Notes under the pieces: generated by a model
Seen by the model: only the letters and a program-made list of their open reading frames with translations
Databases searched by the model: none
Told to the model about the DNA's origin: nothing
Program-made: the position numbers and the translations under genes
DNA from: Alphaproteobacteria bacterium
GTDB taxonomy: Bacteria; Pseudomonadota; Alphaproteobacteria; Micropepsales; Micropepsaceae
Assembly (NCBI GenBank): GCA_016783965.1
Contig: JADHVO010000001.1
Coordinates: 186,001-250,000 of the forward strand
Direction of reading: 5' to 3'
Length of the DNA stretch: 64,000 nt
In this document: positions 51,355 through 60,468 of the stretch, piece by piece
How the letters are laid out: each line of letters opens with the position of its first letter
Position numbering within the stretch: the first letter of the stretch is position 1

Positions 51355-51375
51355 CTTTGTTGCAGAAATGACTTC

Positions 51376-53625
51376 CTACAGGTGGCCGCTCAGCTGGACG
51401 CCGATGACGCGCGGGTCGCCGACGAAGCCGGTCAGGTTGTTGAAGTCGATGCCGCCCTGGAGGTTAGCCTTGTCCGTCAGGTTGCGCGCGTAAAGCGCGA
51501 CTTCCACATCCTTGTTCGGGAACACGTAGCCGATGCGGAGACCGCCTTCGTAGTTGCCGTTGGTGTGGTACTCGGCCGACTTGTAGAGGAAGAAGTTCGT
51601 AAATCCCTGCAAATACCAGTCAGTGTAGGCGTAGATCTCCGCGCCGCTCTCCAGCGGCCAGGTGTACTTGGCCGTGAAGTTGACGACGTATTCCGGCGCC
51701 TCCGGGAACGGGTTGCCGTTGATGAAGGCTCCACCCGTCGCCGGCGTGTAGGTGTTGAGCGGCGTGCAGAGCAGCGAGGCGAGCGAAGCACCCGGCGTGG
51801 CGCCGCACGGCGCGACCTGGAGCGAGGTGTCGTGGATCGCCGTGTGGTTCCACGAAGCGCCGGCCGTGAAGTCCCAGTTGTCGGTCGGGAGCCATTCGGC
51901 GTCGGCTTCGAGGCCGTAACCGATGCCGCCATGAGCGTTCAGCAGGATGACCGAGTTGGACGCGCCGCCGATCGCCGAGAACTGCGGATGGGCAAGATAG
52001 TAGTAGAAACCATCCACGTTCAGGCGAAGGCGATGGTCATCCAGCATCGTCTTGATGCCGGCTTCGTAGGACGTGACCGTCTCGGACCGCGCGGTCGAGA
52101 AGCCCGAGCCGAACGCGAGGTTGCGGCCCTGGATTGACGGAGCACGGAAGCCGGTGGCGACGCGGGCGTAGAGGTTGATGTCCTGATTGACCGCGTACTC
52201 GCCGCTGACATCCCAGCTGATGTTGTTGCCGCGCAGCTTGACCAGCGGCTGCACGCCGCCCGGGAAGATCAGCGGGCCGTTGGCGGTCATGCCCTTGACG
52301 TCCGACGTGTAGCGGACGCCGGCCTTGAGGGTGAAGGCGTCGGTGATCGCGTAGCTCGCCTGCGCGAAGCCGGCCCAGGACTGGTTCGACTGGTGCACGT
52401 TGGTCGGGGGCACAAAGAACGGATTCGTCGCGTCGTTGTAGCTCGTGTCGAACACGAAGGCGCCGACCTGCCAGAAGAGGCGGCCGCCCGTGTCGCTGGC
52501 GAGGTGCAGTTCCTGGGTGAACTGATGCAGATAGGTCAGACCATCCTGCGTGTCAGACGGGAACGGGATGAAGCCCGGGCCCATGGTCGGCAGGAATGCG
52601 GCGCCGAAGCCACCGTCGATGTCGCCGCGGCTGAAGCCGTGGGTGGCTTCGTAGCCGGTGATCGAGGTGAGCTTCATGCCCCAGAAGTCGTACTCCATCT
52701 TCAGGCTGGCGCCGGCGCCGTCATAGCTTTGCGGATTCTCGTTGCGCGGATCGTAGAACCCCTGGTCGAAGAACACCTTGTCGGAGATGTAGTTGCCGTT
52801 GAGCTGGTTGGAGCCCTTGGTCAGGATGTTGGCGCGAAAGATCGCGGCGGTACCTTCGATCGAGCGGGCATGGACGTTCAGAAGCGCGGTGAAATTCTCC
52901 GATGGCTTCCACTCAAGCTGCGCGCGGCCGGCGCGCTCGTCATAGCCGCCCAGCACACCGTTCAGGCCGAGATGCGCGTTGTCGATGTAATCGTCGCGGT
53001 GCTGGATAAGGCCGGAGACGCGGAACGACAGCGTGTCGGTGATCGCATCGCCGATGGCGCCTTCGGCATTCAGGGTGCCGAGCTCGCCGTAGGAGATCGA
53101 GCCGTAGCCGGAAAGCGTGTCGGTCGGCTTCGCGGTCGTGAACTTGATGATGCCGGCGGTGGTATTGCGGCCGAACAGCGTGCCCTGCGGGCCGCGGTCC
53201 ACTTCGATCGACTGGATGTCATAGAGCGGCGCGCTCTTGAGAACCACGTTCTCCTGCACCACGTCGTCCTCGATGATCGAGACGGGCTGCGAGGCGGCGA
53301 GGTCGAAGTCGGAATTGCCGAGGCCGCGGATATAGAAGCGCGGCGCGACGCGGCCGTTGGAGGATTCGGCATACAGGCTGGGCACACGCGAGGCGAGAGC
53401 GCGGATGTCCTGGCCCGACTGGAAGATCGAGGCGAGCTGGTCGTCATTGACCGTGGCGACCGACTCCGGGACGGTCTGGAGGTCTTCGGCGTGACGCTCG
53501 ACGGTCACGACCACGGTTTCGATCTGCTCGGCGCCGAGCGCGGCGGTGGAGACCGATCCCAGCAGCGCGGCGACGCCGGCGACGGTCGAGAGACGGCGAA
53601 GATGGTTCGAAGGCAGGCGGTACAT
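51376..53625 (-). CDS. TonB-dependent outer-membrane receptor
   Basis: A 749-residue receptor for active uptake across the outer membrane. The signal peptide ends GSVSTAALGA. The TonB box region is IETVVVTVERHAEDL. The plug contains RFYIRGLGNSDFDLA and VDRGPQGTLFGRNTTAGIIKF. The C-terminal barrel ends VGDPRVIGVQLSGHL. It belongs to the large class found in Caulobacter and sphingomonads that take up varied organic ligands; no TonB/ExbBD or catabolic genes are next to it, so the ligand is unknown. AAGGGG precedes ATG 53625; a longer frame upstream has no signal peptide. Confidence 0.92.
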   Translation of the reverse strand: MYRLPSNHLRRLSTVAGVAALLGSVSTAALGAEQIETVVVTVERHAEDLQTVPESVATVNDDQLASIFQSGQDIRALASRVPSLYAESSNGRVAPRFYIRGLGNSDFDLAASQPVSIIEDDVVQENVVLKSAPLYDIQSIEVDRGPQGTLFGRNTTAGIIKFTTAKPTDTLSGYGSISYGELGTLNAEGAIGDAITDTLSFRVSGLIQHRDDYIDNAHLGLNGVLGGYDERAGRAQLEWKPSENFTALLNVHARSIEGTAAIFRANILTKGSNQLNGNYISDKVFFDQGFYDPRNENPQSYDGAGASLKMEYDFWGMKLTSITGYEATHGFSRGDIDGGFGAAFLPTMGPGFIPFPSDTQDGLTYLHQFTQELHLASDTGGRLFWQVGAFVFDTSYNDATNPFFVPPTNVHQSNQSWAGFAQASYAITDAFTLKAGVRYTSDVKGMTANGPLIFPGGVQPLVKLRGNNISWDVSGEYAVNQDINLYARVATGFRAPSIQGRNLAFGSGFSTARSETVTSYEAGIKTMLDDHRLRLNVDGFYYYLAHPQFSAIGGASNSVILLNAHGGIGYGLEADAEWLPTDNWDFTAGASWNHTAIHDTSLQVAPCGATPGASLASLLCTPLNTYTPATGGAFINGNPFPEAPEYVVNFTAKYTWPLESGAEIYAYTDWYLQGFTNFFLYKSAEYHTNGNYEGGLRIGYVFPNKDVEVALYARNLTDKANLQGGIDFNNLTGFVGDPRVIGVQLSGHL

Positions 53626-53891
53626 TCTTGTTCCCCTTATGGCGGCAACTATTGAGGGCGGAGCGCAATCCACGTTCTGCCCGAGCAATCCCCCCGGATT
53701 TTATGGTTGTCGGATTTGTGACGCCGCACCCTACCTTTTGCAACAAAAGACAAAGTGCGCCGATGCTTTCGTGCCGCGCTGTGGCCAAGGGAACACGCCG
53801 ATTGTCACAAACCGCTGGCGGAGCCGCTATTCGCGCGCGGCAGTGGTCAATTCCGCCAACCGCGGCGAAGCATGTTGTGGATGAGTTGTGG

Positions 53892-54482
53892 ATGAAGACG
53901 ATGACGCCGCTTGGCGGAGACATATTAGTGGGGCGCTTGATCGCGCTTGAACCACTCGCTGCGTCGAATCGCGATTCGCTGCTCGCGGCATTCGATCCGG
54001 GCATTTTCACTTATATGCCGTTCGACGTGACCAAAGGTTACGGGCCGCTGCTGGACTGGCATGCGGCGGAGAACGCGGCGGGGCGGATGATCACCTATGT
54101 GGTGCGCCGGAGGAGCGATGGCGCGACGGTCGGGTCGACCTCGTACCTCAACATTGCGCCGGAGCACGCCAAGGTGGAAGTCGGCTCGACCTGGTACCGC
54201 AAGGACGTGCAGGGCGGGTTCGTGAATCCGGAAGCGAAGTACCTGCTGCTCAGGAATGCGTTCGACAAGGGCTGGAACCGGGTGGAATTCAAGACGGACT
54301 CGAAGAACGCCCAGTCGCGCGCGGCGCTGACCAAGCTCGGCGCAAAGGAAGAAGGGACACTCCGCGGGCACATGTGGGTGCCGCAGGGCTATTTCCGCGA
54401 CAGCGTGTACTTCTCGGTGATCGCGAGCGAGTGGCCCCAGGTGCGTGCACGATTGGAGAAGCGCCTCGCGGCTTTCGACTAG
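53892..54482 (+). CDS. GNAT-family N-acetyltransferase (RimJ/RimL type)
   Basis: A 196-residue acetyltransferase. The layout is of the RimJ/RimL branch: LVGRLIALEPLAASNRDSLLAA, then VGSTSYLNIAPEHAKVEVGSTW, the acetyl-CoA region around KYLLLRNAFDKGWNRVEFKTD, and NAQSRAALTKLGAKEEGTLRGH. Substrates of this branch are protein N-termini, small amines or antibiotics. ATG 53892 or ATG 53901 could start it. The stop overlaps that of the convergent amine oxidase gene by four bases. A longer upstream frame runs through the TonB promoter region and is a shadow. Confidence 0.85.
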   Translation: MKTMTPLGGDILVGRLIALEPLAASNRDSLLAAFDPGIFTYMPFDVTKGYGPLLDWHAAENAAGRMITYVVRRRSDGATVGSTSYLNIAPEHAKVEVGSTWYRKDVQGGFVNPEAKYLLLRNAFDKGWNRVEFKTDSKNAQSRAALTKLGAKEEGTLRGHMWVPQGYFRDSVYFSVIASEWPQVRARLEKRLAAFD

Positions 54483-56047
54483 GTCTTGAGCCATTGCGGT
54501 GCGTGCAGGCCGAAATGGCGTCGCAGCATCGTCTCGGTGCGTTCAAGGGCCCCTTCAACCCAGCCTTGGGCGCGCGAATAGGCCTCGCCCACGACGTAGA
54601 GCGGTCGGCCGGGCATCGGGTGGAGCATGGCCTCGCTGTCGGCGACGCCGTCGTGACCCAGCGCGTAATAATGCCAGCCGCCGCCATAGGGGTCGGCGGT
54701 CCAGTCCTGAAAGCGCGCCGCGAGCGGCTGGAGATCGGTCTTGCCGATGACCAGCACGGCCTCGCGATGGATTTCCTTCGCGAGAGCTGAGGTGCCGTCG
54801 AGCGCGGTGAAGCCGGATGGATCGGGCTTCGCGACCAGCTTCCGCCAGGCGGCGACGTTGGTGGTGTCGCAATAGGCCATCAGGACGCCGTAGCCATTGG
54901 TGTCTTCGCTGGGGAGGCGCGTGGTCTCGGCGCCGAGGCAATAGAACTGCCGCGCCGGCATGTCGGTGATGTTGCGGCCCTCGGTGATGCCGTGATCGCG
55001 CCACCAGGGACGCTTGTAGAGCAGCAACGCCTTGGCCGCGGGAATCGGCGTGACGGAGCGGATGAGATTGGCGAAGCGCGCGTTCGTTCTGGCTTCCGGA
55101 AAATTGTCGATGCGCTCAATGCCGCGGCGTGGCAGCGCGAGGATGATATTGGCGGCGGTGAAGTCAGTTTGATTCCCTTGCGCGTCGCGTGTTGCCAGGC
55201 GGTAGCCGCCGGGCGTCGATACGATGCTGGCGACGCGCGTGTTGATTTCGCTATCGGCGCCGAGCTTGCCGGCTTCCTGCGCGAGTGCGAGCGGCAGGCG
55301 TTGGTAGCCGCCGGCGATGGTAACGAAGGGCTTGGACTCGTCGTCGTGGCGGAAGGCGTAGTCCATCTCGTCGAGGCCGGTTTCGCCCTCAATCCAGTCG
55401 TTGTAGCCGGAGCTGTCTTCGGCAAGCGCCAGTTCCTCGCCGGTCATGCCAGTGAGAAGCAGATACCTGTTCTTCCAGTCGCGCAGGGGCTTGCCTCGAT
55501 AGCTGTAGCCGGCACGGACCTTGTCCCAGTCCCCTGCCTTCATCTTGCCGATGTTGGGCAGGACCTGCGCAAGCGCGCGGTCGAAATAGTCTGCCTGCGG
55601 TGTCTGGTCCTTGTCGGGCACCTTGTAGGGAAAACGTGCGGTGCCAGCGTGGATTTCCTTCTGCGAGAAATTCCTGCCGCGCAGCATCACGCGGTTGGCG
55701 TCGCGATCGATGGGATAGCCGCGCGATGGCAGGCCGAGATGCTTCACGACGTTGAAGACGTGCGCATGCGCTTCGAGATAGCGCATGCCGCCGACCTCGG
55801 CGACGAGATGCGGCGCCTGCGGGAACGCGACCGAATGCAGGCGGCCGCCGATACGGCCCGACGCCTCGAACAGACGGACGCGCAGGTGCGGCTGCTCCTG
55901 GCGCAGGCGCCACGCCGCGTAGGCGCCCGCCACACCGCCGCCCACGATGGCGACGTCGAGATCGGGACCAGCCCCCGCGCGCGCGAGCAGCGGCGCGGCG
56001 GCAAGCGCTGCGGCGGCGCCGAGGACATGCCGGCGGCTGAACCTCAT
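54479..56047 (-). CDS. Tat-exported FAD-dependent amine oxidase
   Basis: A 522-residue flavin amine oxidase. A twin-Arg signal (RFSRRHVLGAAAALAAAPLL) predicts folded export. The FAD loop is VAIVGGGVAGAYAAWRLRQE followed by RLFEASGRIGGRLHS. The end GGWHYYALGHDGVADSEAM and PLYVVGEAYSRAQGWVEGAL matches the L-amino-acid/monoamine oxidase group. The start codon overlaps the upstream DUF3298/LprI gene's stop (ATGA). A periplasmic amine or amino-acid substrate is likely. The window's polyamine genes lie 5 kb away but no direct link can be claimed. Confidence 0.85.
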   Translation of the reverse strand: MRFSRRHVLGAAAALAAAPLLARAGAGPDLDVAIVGGGVAGAYAAWRLRQEQPHLRVRLFEASGRIGGRLHSVAFPQAPHLVAEVGGMRYLEAHAHVFNVVKHLGLPSRGYPIDRDANRVMLRGRNFSQKEIHAGTARFPYKVPDKDQTPQADYFDRALAQVLPNIGKMKAGDWDKVRAGYSYRGKPLRDWKNRYLLLTGMTGEELALAEDSSGYNDWIEGETGLDEMDYAFRHDDESKPFVTIAGGYQRLPLALAQEAGKLGADSEINTRVASIVSTPGGYRLATRDAQGNQTDFTAANIILALPRRGIERIDNFPEARTNARFANLIRSVTPIPAAKALLLYKRPWWRDHGITEGRNITDMPARQFYCLGAETTRLPSEDTNGYGVLMAYCDTTNVAAWRKLVAKPDPSGFTALDGTSALAKEIHREAVLVIGKTDLQPLAARFQDWTADPYGGGWHYYALGHDGVADSEAMLHPMPGRPLYVVGEAYSRAQGWVEGALERTETMLRRHFGLHAPQWLKT

Positions 56048-57015
56048 TGCGGCGGCGCGGTAAGGATGGCGAGACGAGCGGTATAGGCCTTCGTGAGGCA
56101 CGCATTCGGCTTGTCGCCGATGCACTTCAGCGTCGTGGCGACGAAAGCGCGCTGGGCATCGAGCACCTTCTTCTTCTCGGCCGGATCGTAGGCGGCGCGG
56201 AAAGCCGCCTCGTAAACTTCGGCCACCTGGCGGTCGAGGCGCGCCAGTGCGGCATCGCCACAGATCGCTTTCTCGTTCATCGTCTTCGCCTTTCTGCAAT
56301 CGAACGACGGCGCCGGCGCGCGCCAGTCGGCGCGGATGACATCCTTGAGCCCCGCGAGATCGATGGTCGTCTCCTGCGGGCCGGCGGCGTAGGACGCGAC
56401 CTGATATTCCGGGAAGAAGAGATGAAGCTTGCTGGGCAGCCAGATGAAGACCTTGAAGTTGTCGGTGTAGGGCGCCGCGCCGTTCTTCACGGAGTCGGCG
56501 TCGCTGGCGGCGTCGGCGCCTGTCGCGATTTCCTTGAGAAGCTGCGCTGTGGCGATGGCGCTGAGCTTCTGGATGCCCTTCCTGCCGTCGAGGATTTCGC
56601 CCAGGAAAACCTGATGGCCGTCGGGCATCAGGAAGTTGAACGCATCCTCGCTGTGGCCTGGATGCGCGCCGCCGAGGAATTCGTCGCCGTTGAAGAGAAT
56701 GCCGAGCATCTGCCCGTCATTGCGTTCGACCGAGTATTTGAGGTCGAGGTAATAGCCGATATCGGGCGAGAGAGGCGCACCGGCCCCCTTCACCGCGGCC
56801 TTGAAGTCCGCGACCTGCTTGTTGGCAAAGGCGAGCAGCGCGGCATCGATGGCCTTGTTGCCGGTGACGGGATACTCGACAGTCATCTCGACCTGCTTGG
56901 TCTTCCAGCTGATCGACTTCGCGGTGATCGGCACACCCGCGGCGGATGCCACAGCGACACCGAGCGAGACGAGCGCCGCAAACCCCAGCGCGGCGGAACG
57001 GAAAATCTTGAGCAA
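56044..57015 (-). CDS. Exported DUF3298-like/LprI-domain protein
   Basis: A 323-residue exported protein. After a signal peptide (ending VAVASA) comes a domain of about 190 residues with DUF3298/RsiV character (VEMTVEYPVTGNKAIDAALLAF, then NFLMPDGHQVFLGEIL). It is followed by an LprI-type helical domain with paired cysteines (SFDCRKAKTMNEKAICGD and LKCIGDKPNACLTKAYT). RsiV-like domains bind lysozyme, and LprI-like proteins inhibit lysozyme; both hints point to the envelope. Translational coupling to the Tat amine oxidase suggests the two work together. This pair is unusual to me. Confidence 0.75.
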   Translation of the reverse strand: MLKIFRSAALGFAALVSLGVAVASAAGVPITAKSISWKTKQVEMTVEYPVTGNKAIDAALLAFANKQVADFKAAVKGAGAPLSPDIGYYLDLKYSVERNDGQMLGILFNGDEFLGGAHPGHSEDAFNFLMPDGHQVFLGEILDGRKGIQKLSAIATAQLLKEIATGADAASDADSVKNGAAPYTDNFKVFIWLPSKLHLFFPEYQVASYAAGPQETTIDLAGLKDVIRADWRAPAPSFDCRKAKTMNEKAICGDAALARLDRQVAEVYEAAFRAAYDPAEKKKVLDAQRAFVATTLKCIGDKPNACLTKAYTARLAILTAPPQ

Positions 57016-57132
57016 ACGGACCCCCCTTCGAAACCAGCGGATATTCGCCCCCGATCATGGCGGATTCACGCCGGGCCTTCCCTTTCCGGCTTATAGCGCC
57101 CATCTTTGAGCCGGATAACAGAGAGAATTGAG

Positions 57133-58080
57133 ATGGCCCTGATCGGACCAACCGGGCGTCCTGTCGCGTCGCCGCAGCCCAAAGACCCAAACGCGCCGAT
57201 GAGCCCCCACATCAAGGACAGCGGCCTCCAGACCTTCGCCGCCGACGTGCTGGAAGCCAGCCGCGAAGTGCCGGTGATCGTGGATTTCTGGGCGCCGTGG
57301 TGCGGACCGTGCAAGCAGCTGGGTCCCGTTCTGGAACGGGTGGTCAACGAGGCCAAGGGTGCGGTCAAGCTGGTCAAGGTCAACATCGACGAGAACCAGG
57401 AGATCGCGCGGCAGCTTCGCATCCAGTCCATTCCCGCGGTGTTCGTGTTCAAGAACGGCCAGCCGGTCGACGGCTTCATGGGTGCGATTCCGGAAAGCCA
57501 GGTGCGGCAGTTCGTGGCATCGCTGACGCAAGGCGGCCATGGCGGACACGACCACGCCGAGGAAGTGCTGGCGATCGCCCAGGAAGCGTTCGATGCCGGC
57601 GATGTCGGGCAGGCGGCGCAGGCCTATGCGCATGTGTTGCAGGATGAGCCAGGTCATCCGAAAGCGGTGGCGGGGCTGGCGCGCTGCTACCTGAAGGGCG
57701 GTGATCTCGAGCGGGCGAAGCAGACGCTGCGGCTGGTTCGGCCGGACGGCGCGAATGACGAAGCGATCCGCGCGGTGGAGGCCGAGTTGAAGCTTCGCGA
57801 GCAGGGCGCGGCGGCGGCTGCCGGCCTGGAGGCGGCGAAAGCGAAAGTCGAGGCGGACCCGAAAGACCACCAGGCGCGTTTCGATTACGCGCTTGCATTG
57901 GACGGCGCGGATGATCGTGAAGGGGCGTTGACGCAATTGCTGGAGATCGTGAAACGCGACCGCAAATGGAACGACGAGGCGGCGCGCAGGCATCTGGTAA
58001 CGCTGTTCGAGGCGATGGGGCCGACGGATCCGCGCACCATCGACGCGCGGCGCCGGCTGTCGTCCATCCTCTTCTCCTGA
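57133..58080 (+). CDS. ybbN: Thioredoxin-TPR co-chaperone, YbbN/CnoX type
   Basis: A 315-residue protein: thioredoxin domain with the active WCGPC (Cys57, Cys60) in VIVDFWAPWCGPCKQ, followed by TPR-like helices (AFDAGDVGQAAQAYAHVLQ, GDLERAKQTLRLVR) and a C-terminal helix bundle with TIDARRRLSSIL. CnoX protects substrates from oxidation and hands them to GroEL or DnaK. I use ATG 57133; nine earlier codons are open but extra. It leads a rightward run ybbN-LON-Trm112-DUF971 that is conserved in alphaproteobacteria. Confidence 0.9.
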   Translation: MALIGPTGRPVASPQPKDPNAPMSPHIKDSGLQTFAADVLEASREVPVIVDFWAPWCGPCKQLGPVLERVVNEAKGAVKLVKVNIDENQEIARQLRIQSIPAVFVFKNGQPVDGFMGAIPESQVRQFVASLTQGGHGGHDHAEEVLAIAQEAFDAGDVGQAAQAYAHVLQDEPGHPKAVAGLARCYLKGGDLERAKQTLRLVRPDGANDEAIRAVEAELKLREQGAAAAAGLEAAKAKVEADPKDHQARFDYALALDGADDREGALTQLLEIVKRDRKWNDEAARRHLVTLFEAMGPTDPRTIDARRRLSSILFS

Positions 58081-58086
58081 GGTGAC

Positions 58087-58737
58087 ATGGCGGGCCGGTA
58101 TCATTCGATCGACGACCTTCCACCGCTGATCGGAATCTTTCCGCTGCCCGGCGTGCTGCTGCTGCCGCGCGGCCATCTGCCGCTGAACGTGTTCGAGCCG
58201 CGCTATCTGGCGCTGGTGGAAGCGGCGCTGTCCGGCAGCCGGCTGATCGGCATGATCCAGCCGACCGAGAGCGAGGAGAAGACGCTGAAGCCGCGGCTGT
58301 CGGGTGTTGGTTGCGCAGGACGCATCACCGGCTATCGCGAGACGGAAGACAACCGCTACCTGATCACGCTGACCGGCATCTGCCGCTTCCGCGTGGCGCA
58401 GGAAGTGGCGGTGGATACGCCGTTCCGTCAGGTGCAGGCGGAATACCGGCCGTTTGCGGGCGATTTGGCGGAAGGCGACGAGACGGACTTTCCGCGCGAC
58501 CGCGTGCTGGCGGCGCTGAACGACTATCTTTCGCGGCGCGAGCTGAAGGCGGATTGGCGCAGCGTGATGAACGCGCCGGCCGAGACGCTGGTGAATGCGC
58601 TCGCGATGCTGTGCCCGTTCGAGCCGGCAGAGAAGCAGGCGCTGCTGGAGGCGCCAAGCTGGACCGACCGCGTGACGACCCTGCTGGCGCTGCTCGAGAT
58701 GGCGGGAACAGCACCAGGGCCGAGTTCGGTGAACTGA
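58087..58737 (+). CDS. LON N-terminal-domain protein
   Basis: A 216-residue stand-alone substrate-binding (PUA-like) domain of Lon protease, without ATPase or peptidase. Motifs are [31 protein letters not shown] and [28 protein letters not shown]. Such proteins are conserved beside ybbN in alphaproteobacteria and may bind misfolded proteins. The start lies six bases after ybbN and the stop overlaps trm112 (TGATG). Confidence 0.88.
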   Translation: MAGRYHSIDDLPPLIGIFPLPGVLLLPRGHLPLNVFEPRYLALVEAALSGSRLIGMIQPTESEEKTLKPRLSGVGCAGRITGYRETEDNRYLITLTGICRFRVAQEVAVDTPFRQVQAEYRPFAGDLAEGDETDFPRDRVLAALNDYLSRRELKADWRSVMNAPAETLVNALAMLCPFEPAEKQALLEAPSWTDRVTTLLALLEMAGTAPGPSSVN

Positions 58738-58928
58738 TGGAGCCCGATCCCAAGCTGCTGGAGATCCTGGTGTGCCCGGTGACCAAGGGCACGCTGGTCT
58801 ATGACCGGGAGAAGCAGGAGCTGGTGTGCAGGAGCGCCGGGCTCGCCTATCCGATCCGCAACGGCGTGCCGATCATGCTGGAAGGCGAGGCGCGCACGCT
58901 GAACGATGCGGAGCGCGGCGCGCCATGA
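58737..58928 (+). CDS. Trm112-family (YcaR) small zinc-less protein
   Basis: A 63-residue Trm112-like protein. It begins [20 protein letters not shown] and ends [13 protein letters not shown], the classic bacterial YcaR signature; the zinc knuckle is reduced to one Cys pair partner (CPVTKG and CRSAG). In eukaryotes Trm112 activates methyltransferases. Both ends overlap neighbours (TGATG at the start, ATGA at the stop), so it is translated with LON and DUF971. Confidence 0.88.
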   Translation: MEPDPKLLEILVCPVTKGTLVYDREKQELVCRSAGLAYPIRNGVPIMLEGEARTLNDAERGAP

Positions 58929-59281
58929 CGACGGCGGGTGCGGCGCGACCGTGGCCGGTGGAGCTCAGGCTCAACCGCCAGAAGACACAGCTCACGATCG
59001 AATACGACAGCGGCGAGCGTTTCGTGCTGCCGGCGGAATATCTGCGCGTGGAGTCGCCGAGCGCCGAGGTGCAGGGACATGGCGCGGGGCAGAAGCAGGT
59101 CGTCACCGGGAAAGAGGACGTGACGATCCTGGGTCTCGATCCGGTGGGCAATTATGCCGTGCGCATCCGGTTCGACGACGGGCACGATACCGGGCTGTTC
59201 TCCTGGGACTACCTGCACGAACTCGGGCGCGGGCAGCGGGAGAAATGGGCAGCGTACCTGAAAGCGGCGCGGCGATTCTAA
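58925..59281 (+). CDS. DUF971 protein (gamma-butyrobetaine hydroxylase N-domain-like)
   Basis: A 118-residue protein: [40 protein letters not shown] at the start, and [28 protein letters not shown] at the end, both typical of DUF971. The fold matches the N-terminal domain of gamma-butyrobetaine hydroxylase; roles in Fe-S assembly have been suggested for relatives. The usual HxC-type zinc ligands of some DUF971 members are absent. Starts by ATGA overlap with trm112. Confidence 0.85.
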   Translation: MTTAGAARPWPVELRLNRQKTQLTIEYDSGERFVLPAEYLRVESPSAEVQGHGAGQKQVVTGKEDVTILGLDPVGNYAVRIRFDDGHDTGLFSWDYLHELGRGQREKWAAYLKAARRF

Positions 59282-59282
59282 C

Positions 59283-59525
59283 ATGCCGACGGTGCTGATC
59301 TGGAACGGTTATCGCTTCTATTTCTTCAGCAACGAGGGCAATGAGCCGCCGCATATCCATGTCGATCGCGGCGACAATAGTGTAAAGTTGTGGCTCGAAC
59401 CTGTTTCGGTAGCGCGCGCCTTCGGCTTTCCACAGCGCGAAGTGCGCGTGATTGCCGAGAAGGTTACAGAGGAACGCGAAAGGTTCTTGCAGGCTTGGAA
59501 TGAGTACTTCCGCAATCACCGCTGA
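59283..59525 (+). CDS. DUF4160 protein
   Basis: An 80-residue protein starting PTVLIWNGYRFYFFSNEGNEPPHIHVDRG, the DUF4160 signature, and ending in a helix with ERERFLQAWNEYF. It begins one base after DUF971 and its last 26 bases overlap a DUF2442 gene in another frame. DUF4160-DUF2442 neighbours are frequent in bacteria and have the look of a two-component small module; a toxin-antitoxin role has not been established to my knowledge. Confidence 0.85.
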   Translation: MPTVLIWNGYRFYFFSNEGNEPPHIHVDRGDNSVKLWLEPVSVARAFGFPQREVRVIAEKVTEERERFLQAWNEYFRNHR

Positions 59526-59754
59526 CGCCCGCGTTCAGGACGTGGAGATTACCGACGACGCTCTTATCGTGCTTCTGCGCGACGGGCGGAAGGTGAGCGC
59601 GCCCCTGAGTTGGTTTCCGCGGCTAAAGAACGCGTCTGCGGAACAGAGGGGCGCCTGGGAAACGAGCGCTGCGGGCCACGGCATTCACTGGCCGAAGATC
59701 GACGAGGATCTGAGCGTCGAAGGGTTGCTGCGCGGTCAGCCGGCGCCGCAATAG
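59500..59754 (+). CDS. DUF2442 protein
   Basis: An 84-residue protein with RVQDVEITDDALIVLLRDGRKVSAPLSWFPRL and IHWPKIDEDLSVEGLLRG, the DUF2442 pattern. ATG 59500 lies inside the DUF4160 gene in another frame (26-base overlap), implying tight translational linkage. Upstream in-frame codons are open but run through DUF4160. The pair is inserted between DUF971 and a DUF402 gene. Confidence 0.83.
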   Translation: MSTSAITADARVQDVEITDDALIVLLRDGRKVSAPLSWFPRLKNASAEQRGAWETSAAGHGIHWPKIDEDLSVEGLLRGQPAPQ

Positions 59755-59757
59755 GCC

Positions 59758-60408
59758 ATGACTTGGAAGCCAGGCGCCACGGTGGTGGTGCGCAATATCG
59801 CGCGCTCCGACGAAGGCGTGACCGCGGCGATGGCTGCCATCGCTGTCCAGGACGGTGACGACGCGCTTGCGCTATATGTGCCCGTCGGCACGGTCGCAAA
59901 AGACAACTACGTCGTGCCGGAGAAGGATCGCGTCGCCGCGGTCGGCATGCGGGTGGCGTCGCGCGCACGTCTCTTTGTCGAGCGCGTGTGGCAGGTACCG
60001 ACCATCCGGCTGTATCTGCCCGACACGGCGTTTTCGGTCTGGTTGTTCTTTGGCACCGGTGGCGCGTTTGCATCTTGGTACGGCAATATGGAAGCTCCGT
60101 ATCAACGGACACCGATCGGCGTTGACGCACAGGACCATGGCCTGGACGTGGTGGCCGACGCGAAAGGCCGCTGGCGCTGGAAGGACGAGGCGGAGTTCGC
60201 ACGGCGGCTGGAACTGGGCGTCGATTCCGCCGAGCATCAGGCGGCGGTCCGTGCCACCGGCCGGGACTTCATTGCGCGGCTCAAGGCCAACGCGTCACCC
60301 TTCAATCGCGGCTGGCAGAACTGGCGCGCGCCGGACGGGTGGACGGCGCGGGCGCTTCCGGACGGATGGGACGCCGACTACGGCACGCATGCTCCGCCGC
60401 GCTCCTGA
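59758..60408 (+). CDS. DUF402-domain protein
   Basis: A 216-residue protein. The middle contains IRLYLPDTAFSVWLFF and FASWYGNMEAPYQRTPIGVD, followed by DHGLDVVADAKGRWRWKDEAEF, the metal- and phosphate-binding pattern of the DUF402 (FomD-like) barrel. FomD relatives hydrolyse cytidylyl phosphonates or nucleotides. The rest (DFIARLKANASPFNRGW, then WTARALPDGWDADY) is typical of the family. It starts three bases after DUF2442. The natural substrate is unknown. Confidence 0.8.
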   Translation: MTWKPGATVVVRNIARSDEGVTAAMAAIAVQDGDDALALYVPVGTVAKDNYVVPEKDRVAAVGMRVASRARLFVERVWQVPTIRLYLPDTAFSVWLFFGTGGAFASWYGNMEAPYQRTPIGVDAQDHGLDVVADAKGRWRWKDEAEFARRLELGVDSAEHQAAVRATGRDFIARLKANASPFNRGWQNWRAPDGWTARALPDGWDADYGTHAPPRS

Positions 60409-60468
60409 CAAGCCCTGCCCTCTCCTTCGGCGATGCTCTCTTTGTTATGGTTCGAACGGGAGAGCGTC

